The notes under the pieces are model-generated. The model was not told the DNA's origin. It ran no database searches and saw nothing but the letters and a program-made list of their open reading frames with translations. Both the position numbers and the translations under genes were made by a program. Positions 1 to 6,281 of a stretch of 9,200 nucleotides of DNA are shown piece by piece. Position 1 is the stretch's first letter, and every line of letters starts with the position of its first letter. The DNA comes from Bacillota bacterium (lineage in GTDB: Bacteria; Bacillota; Clostridia; DSM-8532), in the NCBI GenBank assembly GCA_023446675.1, contig JAEXPO010000173.1, positions 1-9,200 on the forward strand. The letters are read 5' to 3'.

Positions 1-687
1 ATCCAGAGTATAGGCCACAACAATACGGCCCAGGCGCTCTTTTAGATCCGATAAATCCGAAGCAAGGCATAAAATAGCCATAACCTCTGAAGCCACGGTT
101 ATCTGAAAGCCGTCTTCTCTTGGAAAACCGTTGGTTTTGCCGCCCATACCCACCACAATCTGCCTAAGAGCCCGATCGTTCATATCCATGGCCCTTTTCC
201 ATACAATACGCCTGAGATCGATACTAAGGGTATTGCCCTGATGGATGTGGTTGTCTATGGCGGCAGACAGAAGATTATTGGCAGCCGTAAGGGCATGCAT
301 GTCTCCCGTGAAGTGAAGATTGATATCCTCCATGGGGACCACCTGAGCGTAGCCTCCGCCTGCCGCACCGCCCTTGACCCCCATAACAGGACCCAATGAC
401 GGCTCCCTAAGTGCTATGACAGCCTTTTTCCCTAATTTCCCCATGGCCTGCCCCAGGCCGATGGTGGTGGTGGTTTTTCCCTCCCCCGCGGGAGTGGGAT
501 TAATGGCTGTCACCAAAATAAGCTTTCCGTTCGGCTTATCCTTCAACTCATCAAGAAAGCCATCCTTGATTTTTGCCTTGTAGTCGCCATACAGCTCAAG
601 CCAGCGGCGTTCCACCGAAAGCTTTCTCCCCACCTCTTCTATGGGGATAAGCCGTGCCCCCTGGGCTATTTCAATATCCGTCAGCAT
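1..687 (-). CDS. fhs: Formate--tetrahydrofolate ligase, N-terminal part (cut by window edge)
   Basis: Fhs (10-formyl-THF synthetase) joins formate to tetrahydrofolate using ATP. The product feeds one-carbon metabolism, purine synthesis and, in acetogens, the methyl branch of the Wood-Ljungdahl pathway; the enzyme is cytosolic. I translated the minus strand from ATG at 687-685; 229 codons stay open to the window edge, about 40% of the usual ~556 residues, and the C-terminus lies outside. The protein begins [11 protein letters not shown]. It carries the family P-loop TPAGEGKT at residues 65-72, followed by [10 protein letters not shown], and farther on [19 protein letters not shown] and the [13 protein letters not shown] stretch. 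All are classic Fhs sequence. An AAGGAG ribosome site (695-700, read on the minus strand) sits 7 nt before the start. The gene is divergent from veg, with its own promoter about 60 bp upstream. Identification is firm. Whether the cell is an acetogen cannot be decided here. Confidence 0.97.
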   Translation of the reverse strand, partial: MLTDIEIAQGARLIPIEEVGRKLSVERRWLELYGDYKAKIKDGFLDELKDKPNGKLILVTAINPTPAGEGKTTTTIGLGQAMGKLGKKAVIALREPSLGPVMGVKGGAAGGGYAQVVPMEDINLHFTGDMHALTAANNLLSAAIDNHIHQGNTLSIDLRRIVWKRAMDMNDRALRQIVVGMGGKTNGFPREDGFQITVASEVMAILCLASDLSDLKERLGRIVVAYTLD

Positions 688-748
688 AGTGAATCTCCTT
701 GCAAAGCTGGAAATGTGAATTTGCTCCTGATTGAGCGATTATTTACTT

Positions 749-777
749 ATTTTATCTTTGTATCTTATAAAGTACAA
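749..777 (-). promoter_or_regulatory. Sigma-A promoter of fhs
   Basis: On the minus strand TTGTAC (777-772) is followed after 17 bp by TAAAAT (754-749). Each hexamer matches the sigma-A consensus at four or five positions, and the spacer is ideal. Transcription would start near 742, giving a leader of about 55 nt before the fhs start. It is the only good promoter-like pair seen between fhs and the veg promoters. Confidence 0.6.
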
Positions 778-779
778 GG
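756..779. promoter_or_regulatory. Imperfect 24-bp palindrome over the fhs promoter, candidate operator
   Basis: TTGTA (758-762) and TACAA (773-777) form an inverted repeat with the same centre (767.5) as the inner palindrome TTATAA (765-770). The outer pair C756/G779 also matches. The dyad covers the predicted -35 and most of the spacer of the fhs promoter, where a bound dimeric repressor would block RNA polymerase. The regulator is unknown, and part of the symmetry comes from the -35 hexamer itself. Confidence 0.35.
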
Positions 780-816
780 GGCTAAGGCTCTTTTACAATT
801 TTTCTTTAAATTGGGC

Positions 817-846
817 TTGACAGCATTCTAGCACTCTGGTTATAAT
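817..846 (+). promoter_or_regulatory. Upstream sigma-A promoter of veg (P1)
   Basis: A perfect TTGACA (817-822) is followed after 18 bp by a perfect TATAAT (841-846). The A/T-rich stretch just upstream (about 793-812, with T and A runs) could act as an UP element. The predicted start is near 853, so the transcript would read through promoter P2. Confidence 0.75.
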
Positions 847-857
847 ATTTATTTTGG

Positions 858-887
858 TTGACAAGCCTCGACATTCTATGCTATAAT
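858..887 (+). promoter_or_regulatory. Downstream sigma-A promoter of veg (P2)
   Basis: A second perfect TTGACA (858-863) is followed after 18 bp by a perfect TATAAT (882-887). It has the same geometry as P1, displaced by exactly 41 bp. The predicted start near 894 leaves a leader of about 22 nt before the veg ATG at 916. The veg promoter of Bacillus subtilis is a classic very strong vegetative promoter, so strong signals here fit the family. Confidence 0.8.
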
Positions 888-915
888 TTTTAAAGTGATT
901 GTTGAGGTGGTCTTT

Positions 916-1179
916 ATGGATAATTCTTCTATAACCCAAATCAGACGAGAGCTGGAAGGCTGTATTGGCAAGCGTATTCAGATAAAAGCCAACAAGGGCC
1001 GAAAAAAAGTATTTATCAAAGAAGGCATCGTTGAAAACGCCTATCCAAGCATTTTTATCGTCCGTTTTGAAAATGATATCAATGCCTCTCGCAAAGTTTC
1101 CTACAGTTATACCGACATTCTTACCCGAACCGTAGAAATCAAAATCGTTCCAGTTGCTGTCAATCATATGGTTAGCTGA
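916..1179 (+). CDS. veg: Veg family protein
   Basis: A small 87-residue protein of the Veg/DUF1021 family (PF06257). B. subtilis Veg is of nearly the same length, is strongly expressed in vegetative cells and has been linked to biofilm matrix gene expression; its biochemical activity is not settled. Family hallmarks visible here are an N-terminal helix (SSITQIRRELEGCIGKRI), the basic KANKGRKK stretch and the C-terminal VSYSYTDILTRTVEI block, matching the family's RVSYSYADILT. I chose the ATG at 916 because GAGGTGG (904-910) lies 5 nt before it. The in-frame GTG at 895 falls on the predicted transcription start of P2 and would add seven unconserved residues. Two tandem strong promoters precede the gene. 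Its place upstream of a spore gene and ispE matches the Bacillus/Clostridium order. No convincing terminator follows it. Confidence 0.93.
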   Translation: MDNSSITQIRRELEGCIGKRIQIKANKGRKKVFIKEGIVENAYPSIFIVRFENDINASRKVSYSYTDILTRTVEIKIVPVAVNHMVS

Positions 1180-1287
1180 GTCCTTTTTTGGACCTTATCC
1201 TTGTGACGAATATTTGCAGCCTTTTTCTCTGTTAAATGGAATAAAAGCGCTAAGCTTTCATTCATTTATAGTGTAAGGGCTGTTTTT

Positions 1288-1317
1288 ATTTTATGCCCGG
1301 TATGCCTGTCATACATT
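1288..1317 (+). promoter_or_regulatory. Candidate sigma-E (early mother-cell) promoter of the sipL-like gene
   Basis: CATACATT (1310-1317) fits the sigma-E -10 pattern CATACAnT exactly. About 14 bp upstream the ATTTTATG region (1288-1295) is a weaker match to the A/T-rich sigma-E -35. Transcription would start near 1324, about 60 nt before the coding start. In Clostridioides difficile sipL belongs to the mother-cell (sigma-E) programme, so a sigma-E promoter is expected. No good sigma-A pair was seen in 1180-1383. Confidence 0.5.
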
Positions 1318-1383
1318 GCATAAGCCCGGCATATCAATAGGAATGAAGGATGAGGGTTAAAAAGAGGAGGTCCAAGATTAAAG

Positions 1384-2925
1384 ATGGAGCTGTTGAAAAG
1401 ACCGGTAAGAACCTACCGAACAATTGAAATAAGACAGACCGAGGAATTGTTTGAAAACAGCATTATCGTGCCGGACAGCAAACCCGATGTAGGGGCTGTT
1501 CTGGTCTCGGATGCAGAGTGCTTTGTCACCGGCGTGGAAAAATCGGGAAGAATGGTGGAAGTCAGCGGAGAAATAAAGTATCGAATCCTTTATTGCTCCG
1601 ACACACCTGACAGAAGACCTGAAAGCATCGTTGCCCGTTTCCCCTGGTCCGTCTCCTGCCCCAAGCCGAAGACGGAGGGTGAAATAGGGGTGTTTGCACG
1701 CTGCCGCTGCCAGCATACCGAAGCCAATGCCGTTAATGGCAGAAAAATAGTGGCACGCACCGTAACGGCTTTATTGCTTCGGTTCTACGAAATTAAAAGC
1801 GACGAGCTGGGCAGAGAAATCTCCGGCGAAAATGTTTTTCTAAAAACCAACACCGTGAATATCGTATCCCTTAAGGACAACGCCAACGCAGTTTCCAAGG
1901 TATCAAACACCCTGGCGCTGCCTAACGGAAGCCCGGCGATAAAGGAAATTCTTTACTCCAGAGTAAATCTGGGTTCTCCCGAGGTTAACAGCAGAGAGGA
2001 AGAGCCTGAGGTTGAAGCCAAAGGAACGCTTTACCTGCTCTATCAGGGCGATAACATGGAAAACAGCCTGGAAACGGTGGTACTGGAGTTCCCTGTTAAG
2101 CTGGACCCCAATGTCAACGCCGGTAATGACGGCTCCCTTTTCATGTCCACAGGCCTTAAGAGCTGGGATATTGATATCCTTGAGGACAACGACGGACTTA
2201 ATACTCAGGTTGCAGTGGTACTTGAAGTGGAAACCGACACCCAGGCAATGGTAAATGAAGAAGAAACAGTTATTGATGATGCTTATTCCCTGGATTATGT
2301 ACTTACCCTCAATAAGGCATCAAAGAGCCTGGTTACCGACGAAAGGGAGCTTGCAGACAATCATGAGGCAAGAGGCCGCATCCGGCTTGATACGGATAAT
2401 GCACGGCTGGAAGAGGTTCTCATGGTTTGTGCTTCCGAGCGGGGACTTACCACCCGGCTCAATGAAAACAAGGTGGAAGCCCAGGGAACAGTAGGTGTGG
2501 ATATCGTTTTCATTTGCCAGGGCGAAAACAGGGAGCTGAAAAGTCAGATGACCGAGCTTCCTTTGGCCCACAGCTTCAATCTTCCGGAGAACGGCAACTG
2601 GCAGGTCGTTGAAGCCTGCTTCTACATTGATGATGTGAACTTTGATATCAGCGGCTCCGATTCCGTGGAAGCATCCATTAAGCTTAAGCTTAAGCTGAGG
2701 GTAGCCCGGACGGAGGAAGTGCTTTCCACCGACAGCCTGATTCCCAACAAAGACGACAACAGCACTAAGCGGGCTCCCATAACACTTTACTTCTCACAGC
2801 CCAATGACAGCCTTTGGAGCATAGCCAAGCATTATCGCATTCCCCCCGGAAGGCTTGCTCAGGAAAATGGGCTGGAAGCGGATGTCAGGCTGGAGGCTGG
2901 AAAACGCTTGTTTGTAGTAGGATAG
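1384..2925 (+). CDS. sipL: SipL-like spore morphogenesis protein (DUF3794 repeats plus C-terminal LysM)
   Basis: A 513-residue protein with the architecture of clostridial SipL, the functional counterpart of Bacillus SpoVID. In C. difficile SipL sits at the forespore surface in the mother cell and binds the coat ATPase SpoIVA through its LysM domain, coupling coat to spore. The DUF3794 signature IVPDSKPDVGAVL is at residues 28-40. A strand motif recurs three times: VEVSGEIKYRILY (58-70), VEAKGTLYLLYQGDN (210-224) and VEAQGTVGVDIVFICQGEN (364-382), implying three DUF3794 units. A LysM domain occupies about 467-511 (NDSLWSIAKHYRIP, then LEAGKRLFV at the end). There is no signal peptide or membrane segment, as expected for a mother-cell cytosolic protein. 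AGGAGG (1365-1370) is a strong ribosome site but lies 13 nt from the ATG, with no in-frame start nearer. A sigma-E-like promoter precedes and a strong terminator follows, so the gene is probably monocistronic. Exact orthology to SipL is inferred from architecture and synteny. Confidence 0.87.
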   Translation: MELLKRPVRTYRTIEIRQTEELFENSIIVPDSKPDVGAVLVSDAECFVTGVEKSGRMVEVSGEIKYRILYCSDTPDRRPESIVARFPWSVSCPKPKTEGEIGVFARCRCQHTEANAVNGRKIVARTVTALLLRFYEIKSDELGREISGENVFLKTNTVNIVSLKDNANAVSKVSNTLALPNGSPAIKEILYSRVNLGSPEVNSREEEPEVEAKGTLYLLYQGDNMENSLETVVLEFPVKLDPNVNAGNDGSLFMSTGLKSWDIDILEDNDGLNTQVAVVLEVETDTQAMVNEEETVIDDAYSLDYVLTLNKASKSLVTDERELADNHEARGRIRLDTDNARLEEVLMVCASERGLTTRLNENKVEAQGTVGVDIVFICQGENRELKSQMTELPLAHSFNLPENGNWQVVEACFYIDDVNFDISGSDSVEASIKLKLKLRVARTEEVLSTDSLIPNKDDNSTKRAPITLYFSQPNDSLWSIAKHYRIPPGRLAQENGLEADVRLEAGKRLFVVG

Positions 2926-2949
2926 AGCCATGTATTTTTTTCTGGTTGG

Positions 2950-2985
2950 GAGTGCCTGAAACTGCGCGTTCAGGCACTCTTTATT
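2950..2985 (+). terminator. Intrinsic terminator of the sipL-like gene
   Basis: An 11-bp perfect stem, GAGTGCCTGAA (2950-2960) with TTCAGGCACTC (2969-2979), closes an 8-nt loop and is followed by TTTATT; a second T-run follows at about 2990-2997. It starts 25 nt after the stop codon and would insulate sipL from ispE. Confidence 0.88.
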
Positions 2986-3012
2986 GCACTTTTTTTGTTT
3001 TTTGTATATAAT
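2984..3012 (+). promoter_or_regulatory. Sigma-A promoter of the ispE operon
   Basis: TTGCAC (2984-2989) is followed after 17 bp by a perfect TATAAT (3007-3012). The -35 begins inside the U-tract of the preceding terminator, so sipL termination and ispE initiation are packed together. The predicted start near 3019 leaves a leader of about 134 nt before the ispE ATG. Confidence 0.65.
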
Positions 3013-3102
3013 ATACCATGTGCGTCCAAAACCTGTTGAGCAACGATTTATAGGCTTCATTAAATGATTTCGCAGCCATATGACGTGCAGTGAGAATTGT
3101 TA

Positions 3103-3129
3103 CTTCACCCTTGAGCCTTCAGGGTGAAG
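3103..3129 (+). other. Hairpin in the ispE leader
   Basis: CTTCACCCT (3103-3111) pairs perfectly with AGGGTGAAG (3121-3129) around a 9-nt loop. No T-run follows, so it is not a typical terminator. It ends about 13 nt before the ribosome site AAGAGG of ispE, where it could affect mRNA stability or translation. Its role is unknown. Confidence 0.5.
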
Positions 3130-3152
3130 GTATAAATAGATAAGAGGTGCTT

Positions 3153-4019
3153 ATGAGCGAAGTGACCGTGCGTACGCCGGCAAAAATAAATCTGTCACTG
3201 GATGTTACCGGGCGCTTGCCTAACGGCTACCATATAGTGGAAATGATTATGCAGTCCGTAGGCCTCTATGACGATGTACGGGTAGTAAAACGAGAGGAGG
3301 GCCTGTCCCTTTCATGTTCAAGCCGGGATATCCCTACGGACTCCGGAAATATTGCCTGGAAAGCGGCAGAGGTTTTTTTTTCAGCTATCCAGGAAAAGGG
3401 CGGGGCGCATATTGACATAACAAAGCGGATTCCTGTGGCAGCCGGGCTTGCGGGAGGAAGCAGCAATGCAGCGGGTGTGCTTATAGCCTTGAACCGTTTG
3501 TATGGACAGCCTCTTTCTCTCTTTAAGCTTACGGCGCTTTCCAAATCGCTGGGAGCCGATGTGGCCTTCTGTTTCAAGGGGGGAACGCAGCTCGCAAGGG
3601 GGATTGGGGATCTGCTTATGGTTCTGCCCGGTTTTAGGGATGTTAACGTGGTTCTAGTAAAGCCGGATTTTTCAGTGTCCACGCCCTGGGTTTATAAGAA
3701 CCTCAAATGGGACAGTGTCTCGGACAAACCCCATACCTCAGCACTTATCAATCAACTGGAGGAATTTGATGTCCACTCCCTGGCGGAGGGCATGCGTAAT
3801 GTGCTTGAAAGCGTAACCGTTAAGGCATATCCTGAGCTGGCGGATATAATGGTGCAGTTTAAACGCCTGGGAGCGCTGGGAAGCCGTATGAGCGGCAGCG
3901 GTCCAACGGTTTTCGGAATTTTTAACGATGAGTCCTCGGCATTTCAAGCTGCTGAGAATTTTAAAAAACGCTATAACAAGGTTTTTCATGTCAAAACCAT
4001 TAATCAAGGAGTGGAATAG
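3153..4019 (+). CDS. ispE: 4-(cytidine 5'-diphospho)-2-C-methyl-D-erythritol kinase (MEP pathway)
   Basis: IspE phosphorylates CDP-methylerythritol at the 2-hydroxyl with ATP, the fourth step of the MEP route to IPP and DMAPP, in the cytosol. The 288-residue product has the usual length and all GHMP-kinase landmarks. PAKINLSL is at residues 9-16 with the conserved Lys11. The glycine-rich ATP site PVAAGLAGGSSNAA is at 94-107. GADVAF holds the catalytic Asp136. The third motif GSRMSGSGPTVF is at 243-254. GADVAF replaces the more usual GADVPF, a mild change. I chose ATG 3153 because GAGG (3144-3147) lies 5 nt upstream; the in-frame GTG at 3147 overlaps that ribosome site. A promoter at 2984-3012 drives it through a hairpin-bearing leader. 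The regulator gene follows 58 bp downstream on the same strand, so co-transcription is likely. Confidence 0.96.
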   Translation: MSEVTVRTPAKINLSLDVTGRLPNGYHIVEMIMQSVGLYDDVRVVKREEGLSLSCSSRDIPTDSGNIAWKAAEVFFSAIQEKGGAHIDITKRIPVAAGLAGGSSNAAGVLIALNRLYGQPLSLFKLTALSKSLGADVAFCFKGGTQLARGIGDLLMVLPGFRDVNVVLVKPDFSVSTPWVYKNLKWDSVSDKPHTSALINQLEEFDVHSLAEGMRNVLESVTVKAYPELADIMVQFKRLGALGSRMSGSGPTVFGIFNDESSAFQAAENFKKRYNKVFHVKTINQGVE

Positions 4020-4077
4020 GCCCGGAGCAAGCAGAACTTCCCCGGCCCGTTTTCGATATGAAAGGAACGTGACTTAG

Positions 4078-4767
4078 ATGTTTAAGGTACCAAAGCTCAA
4101 ACTGGACAGTTATCAGCCCTTGCGCGACGTTATTTTTGAGACCTTGAGAAAATCCATTATAAGCGGAGACATAAAACCCGGCGAAAGGCTCATGGAGGTA
4201 TCCCTGGCCGAGCAAATGGGAGTGAGCCGCACACCGGTCCGAGAAGCCATACGAAGGCTTGAGGCGGAGGGCCTCGTGACCATGATCCCCCGAAAAGGCA
4301 CTCACGTGTCCGAACTGTCGGTAAAGGATATTATGGACGTACTGGAGGTTCGCGCCGCTCTGGACAAGCTGGCTACCGGGCTTGCCGCCAAACGGATTCA
4401 GCAGGCTCAGGTAAAAGCTTTGGAAAGCATTCACCGGCAGTATATCAGCTGTGTGGAGAAAGATAATCTTGAGGGGGCCATTCGAAAAGACGTTGAATTC
4501 CATGACTCCATTTATGCAGCCTGCGGAAACACCCGCCTTGTAAGTGTGGCCTCAGCCCTGAGGGAGCATTCCTACCGCTTTCGGGTTATTTACTTAAAGG
4601 ATGTGCAAATCGCCGAGAACGTGGAAGAAGAACATACCCAAATGCTCAATGCCCTCAGGGACGGTAACGTGGATCTTGCTGAAACACTTGCTCAGACGCA
4701 TATCCATCATCAGATGGAAAGTATTATCCGTGAGGTGAATTCCGGCGTTCAGGGGGTTGATGGATGA
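4078..4767 (+). CDS. GntR-family transcriptional regulator, FCD (FadR/VanR-type) subfamily
   Basis: A 229-residue DNA-binding regulator. An N-terminal winged helix-turn-helix (about 15-80) contains GERLMEVSLAEQMGVSRT followed by PVREAIRRLEAEGLV, and the wing PRKGTHVSEL. A C-terminal all-helical FCD ligand domain (about 85-215) carries Asp138 and His142 (DVEFH), His186 (EEEH) and His208 (THIHH). These fit the Asp-x3-His...His...His metal site of this subfamily, whose ligands are often carboxylic acids; the ligand here is unknown. AAGGA (4062-4066) lies 11 nt before ATG. A GntR/FCD gene next to ispE recurs in clostridia, in the place Bacillus fills with purR (from memory). Its TGA overlaps the next start as ATGA, so it is translationally coupled to a membrane glycosyltransferase and may control that module. 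The minus-strand open frames over this gene have no family resemblance. Confidence 0.92.
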   Translation: MFKVPKLKLDSYQPLRDVIFETLRKSIISGDIKPGERLMEVSLAEQMGVSRTPVREAIRRLEAEGLVTMIPRKGTHVSELSVKDIMDVLEVRAALDKLATGLAAKRIQQAQVKALESIHRQYISCVEKDNLEGAIRKDVEFHDSIYAACGNTRLVSVASALREHSYRFRVIYLKDVQIAENVEEEHTQMLNALRDGNVDLAETLAQTHIHHQMESIIREVNSGVQGVDG

Positions 4768-6281
4768 GAGCCGATAAAGGAAGGCTTTTAAGGATCAGCC
4801 TTTGCATTCTGTGCTTTGCCGTTATTGTTGTAGGAACCCAAAAATACGGGCCCGGTGTTACCCATGATTCTGTGGCCTATCTCTATACAGCTGACCATTT
4901 TGCCAGGGGTGAAGGCATGCCCTATTTCGGGTATACCAGCCCCTTTGTCCAATGGCCTCCCCTTTTTGCGGCCCTTTTGGCACCCTTTGGGCAGGAAGGC
5001 GCTGTGGAAGCCTCGCGATGGTTTAACGCCCTTTTTATGGCGCTGGCCCTATTTATAACAGGGGAAACCCTCCAAAGAAAGTTGAAGCACGGAGTAGTAC
5101 CAGTAGTTTTTACAGGTATGGCTCTTTTAAGCTTTCCGCTTGTAAAGATGGCATTTTTTGTATGGTCGGAGCCTCTTTTTTTACTCCTTACAGCAGGTGT
5201 TTTTCATCTGCTGTTTACAGCGGACTGGAATAAGGGAAGGCTTGCTCCCGTTCTGGGCATGGCGCTGCTGTCTGCTTTAGCCTGTCTTACCCGCTACGTG
5301 GGTGTGGTTCCTGTGGCCTCTGTCTGTATCTTTTTATTGCTGGCTCTGCCCGGCTGGAAAAAAAAATGGGGCTATACCTTCCTGTATGGGCTGATTTCCG
5401 TTGTCCCCACCCTTGTCTTCCTGGTCCGAAATGTTATTTTGTCCGACACCCTGGTTGGTATGCGAAGCCCTTCCGGCATCAGTATGCTTACCAATACCTG
5501 GCGTGCCCTTAAAACCGTATTAGCTTGGATTATTCCCCCTTTTATGGGAAAGGAAGGGCTTTTAGGTTTGGTTCCGGCATTGGTTTTTATGGGTCTTATG
5601 GCAGTTCTCTTCCTTGGGGCCTTAAAGGAAAAGGAGAGGTTTAGCCGTGTCCTTTTTATGGCCTCCTACGGTGTTTTTTACTCCCTGTACATGATTGTAT
5701 CCGCCAGCCGGGTCGCCTTCGATCCCATTGGCGACAGATATATGATTCCCGTCCTTCTGCCCCTGTTTTTTCTTTTGGCGGAGCTTTTGGACTGGGCGCT
5801 TTCCTATGCCGAAACGAACAAAACCCTTGTATCTAAGGCCGGGTTGGGGCTTTTTGTTCTGCTGCTCGCAGGAAGCCTTGTTTCCAATGCGTCCCTCTTT
5901 TTGTCTTCCATTAAGGACAGCATAGAAAAGGGAGCGGGAGGCTTTAATGCGGATAGCTGGAAGGAGCATGAATTTCTTTCCTATGAAGGGTTTTTTGCCG
6001 ACAGTGACATGATCTACAGCAATAATCCTGCTGCAGTGCAGTATTTAACCGGCCGGGAGAGTCATTATACCCCCAAAAAATTTGGAATTCCTCTTTACGG
6101 ATATGATGCCTTTTACAAGGAAAGCCTTAGTTATGAGCACCAGTATATTATTTGGTTTGGTTCTGAAGCCTCTGCCACTGTTTATACACCCTCGGAGCTC
6201 TCCGATTCCTTTAAAATAGAAGAATTGGCCAGGGGCAGTGGTGTAGTGCTTTACCGGATGGATAAGGAGACCCTTCCATGA
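4764..6281 (+). CDS. GT-C fold membrane glycosyltransferase (GT39/ArnT-like)
   Basis: A 505-residue polytopic membrane protein. About eleven hydrophobic segments lie between residues 10 and 381, followed by a soluble tail of about 120 residues, probably outside the cell. The small motifs that mark the GT39/ArnT-type GT-C superfamily appear in order: HDSVAYLYTA (34-43) with the likely catalytic acid Asp35 in the first outer loop; QWPPLFA (63-69); WSEPLF (134-139); TRYVG (176-180); and GDRYMIP (323-329). Such enzymes transfer a sugar from a polyprenyl-phosphate donor to a lipid, protein or glycan on the outer face of the membrane. AGGGGG (4751-4756) lies 7 nt before the start. The start overlaps the regulator's stop, and its own stop overlaps the next gene's start, both as ATGA, so the three genes form one translationally coupled string. 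Donor and acceptor are not identifiable. A UbiA-type pentose-lipid synthase immediately downstream suggests a polyprenyl-phospho-pentose donor, which is inference. Confidence 0.82.
   Translation: MRADKGRLLRISLCILCFAVIVVGTQKYGPGVTHDSVAYLYTADHFARGEGMPYFGYTSPFVQWPPLFAALLAPFGQEGAVEASRWFNALFMALALFITGETLQRKLKHGVVPVVFTGMALLSFPLVKMAFFVWSEPLFLLLTAGVFHLLFTADWNKGRLAPVLGMALLSALACLTRYVGVVPVASVCIFLLLALPGWKKKWGYTFLYGLISVVPTLVFLVRNVILSDTLVGMRSPSGISMLTNTWRALKTVLAWIIPPFMGKEGLLGLVPALVFMGLMAVLFLGALKEKERFSRVLFMASYGVFYSLYMIVSASRVAFDPIGDRYMIPVLLPLFFLLAELLDWALSYAETNKTLVSKAGLGLFVLLLAGSLVSNASLFLSSIKDSIEKGAGGFNADSWKEHEFLSYEGFFADSDMIYSNNPAAVQYLTGRESHYTPKKFGIPLYGYDAFYKESLSYEHQYIIWFGSEASATVYTPSELSDSFKIEELARGSGVVLYRMDKETLP

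Noticed and set aside
895..915. Upstream GTG start for veg
   Set aside because: It coincides with the predicted transcription start of P2 and adds unconserved residues; ATG 916 has a well-placed GAGGTGG.
793..1167. Minus-strand open frame of 124 codons opposite veg
   Set aside because: It lies antisense to the conserved veg gene and its promoters, shows no family resemblance and has no convincing ribosome site.
1174..1190. GTCC-T6-GGAC hairpin after veg as a terminator
   Set aside because: The stem is only 4 bp with the T-run in the loop rather than after the stem.
1244..1258. AAAGC/GCTTT hairpin in the veg-sipL spacer as a terminator
   Set aside because: Five mostly A/T pairs and no T-run downstream.
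1378..1716. Minus-strand open frame inside the sipL-like gene
   Set aside because: Shadow of the conserved DUF3794 coding frame, with no recognisable motifs.
3111..3136. TTGAGC...TATAAA as a second ispE promoter
   Set aside because: The spacer is only 14 bp, and the -35 lies in the leader hairpin.
4000..4503. 167-codon minus-strand open frame opposite the regulator
   Set aside because: The plus strand encodes a clear GntR/FCD protein with conserved motifs; the antisense product resembles nothing known.
5622..5969. Minus-strand open frame inside the GT-C gene
   Set aside because: Antisense shadow; the translation is basic and low in complexity, and the plus frame carries the conserved GDRYMIP motif.
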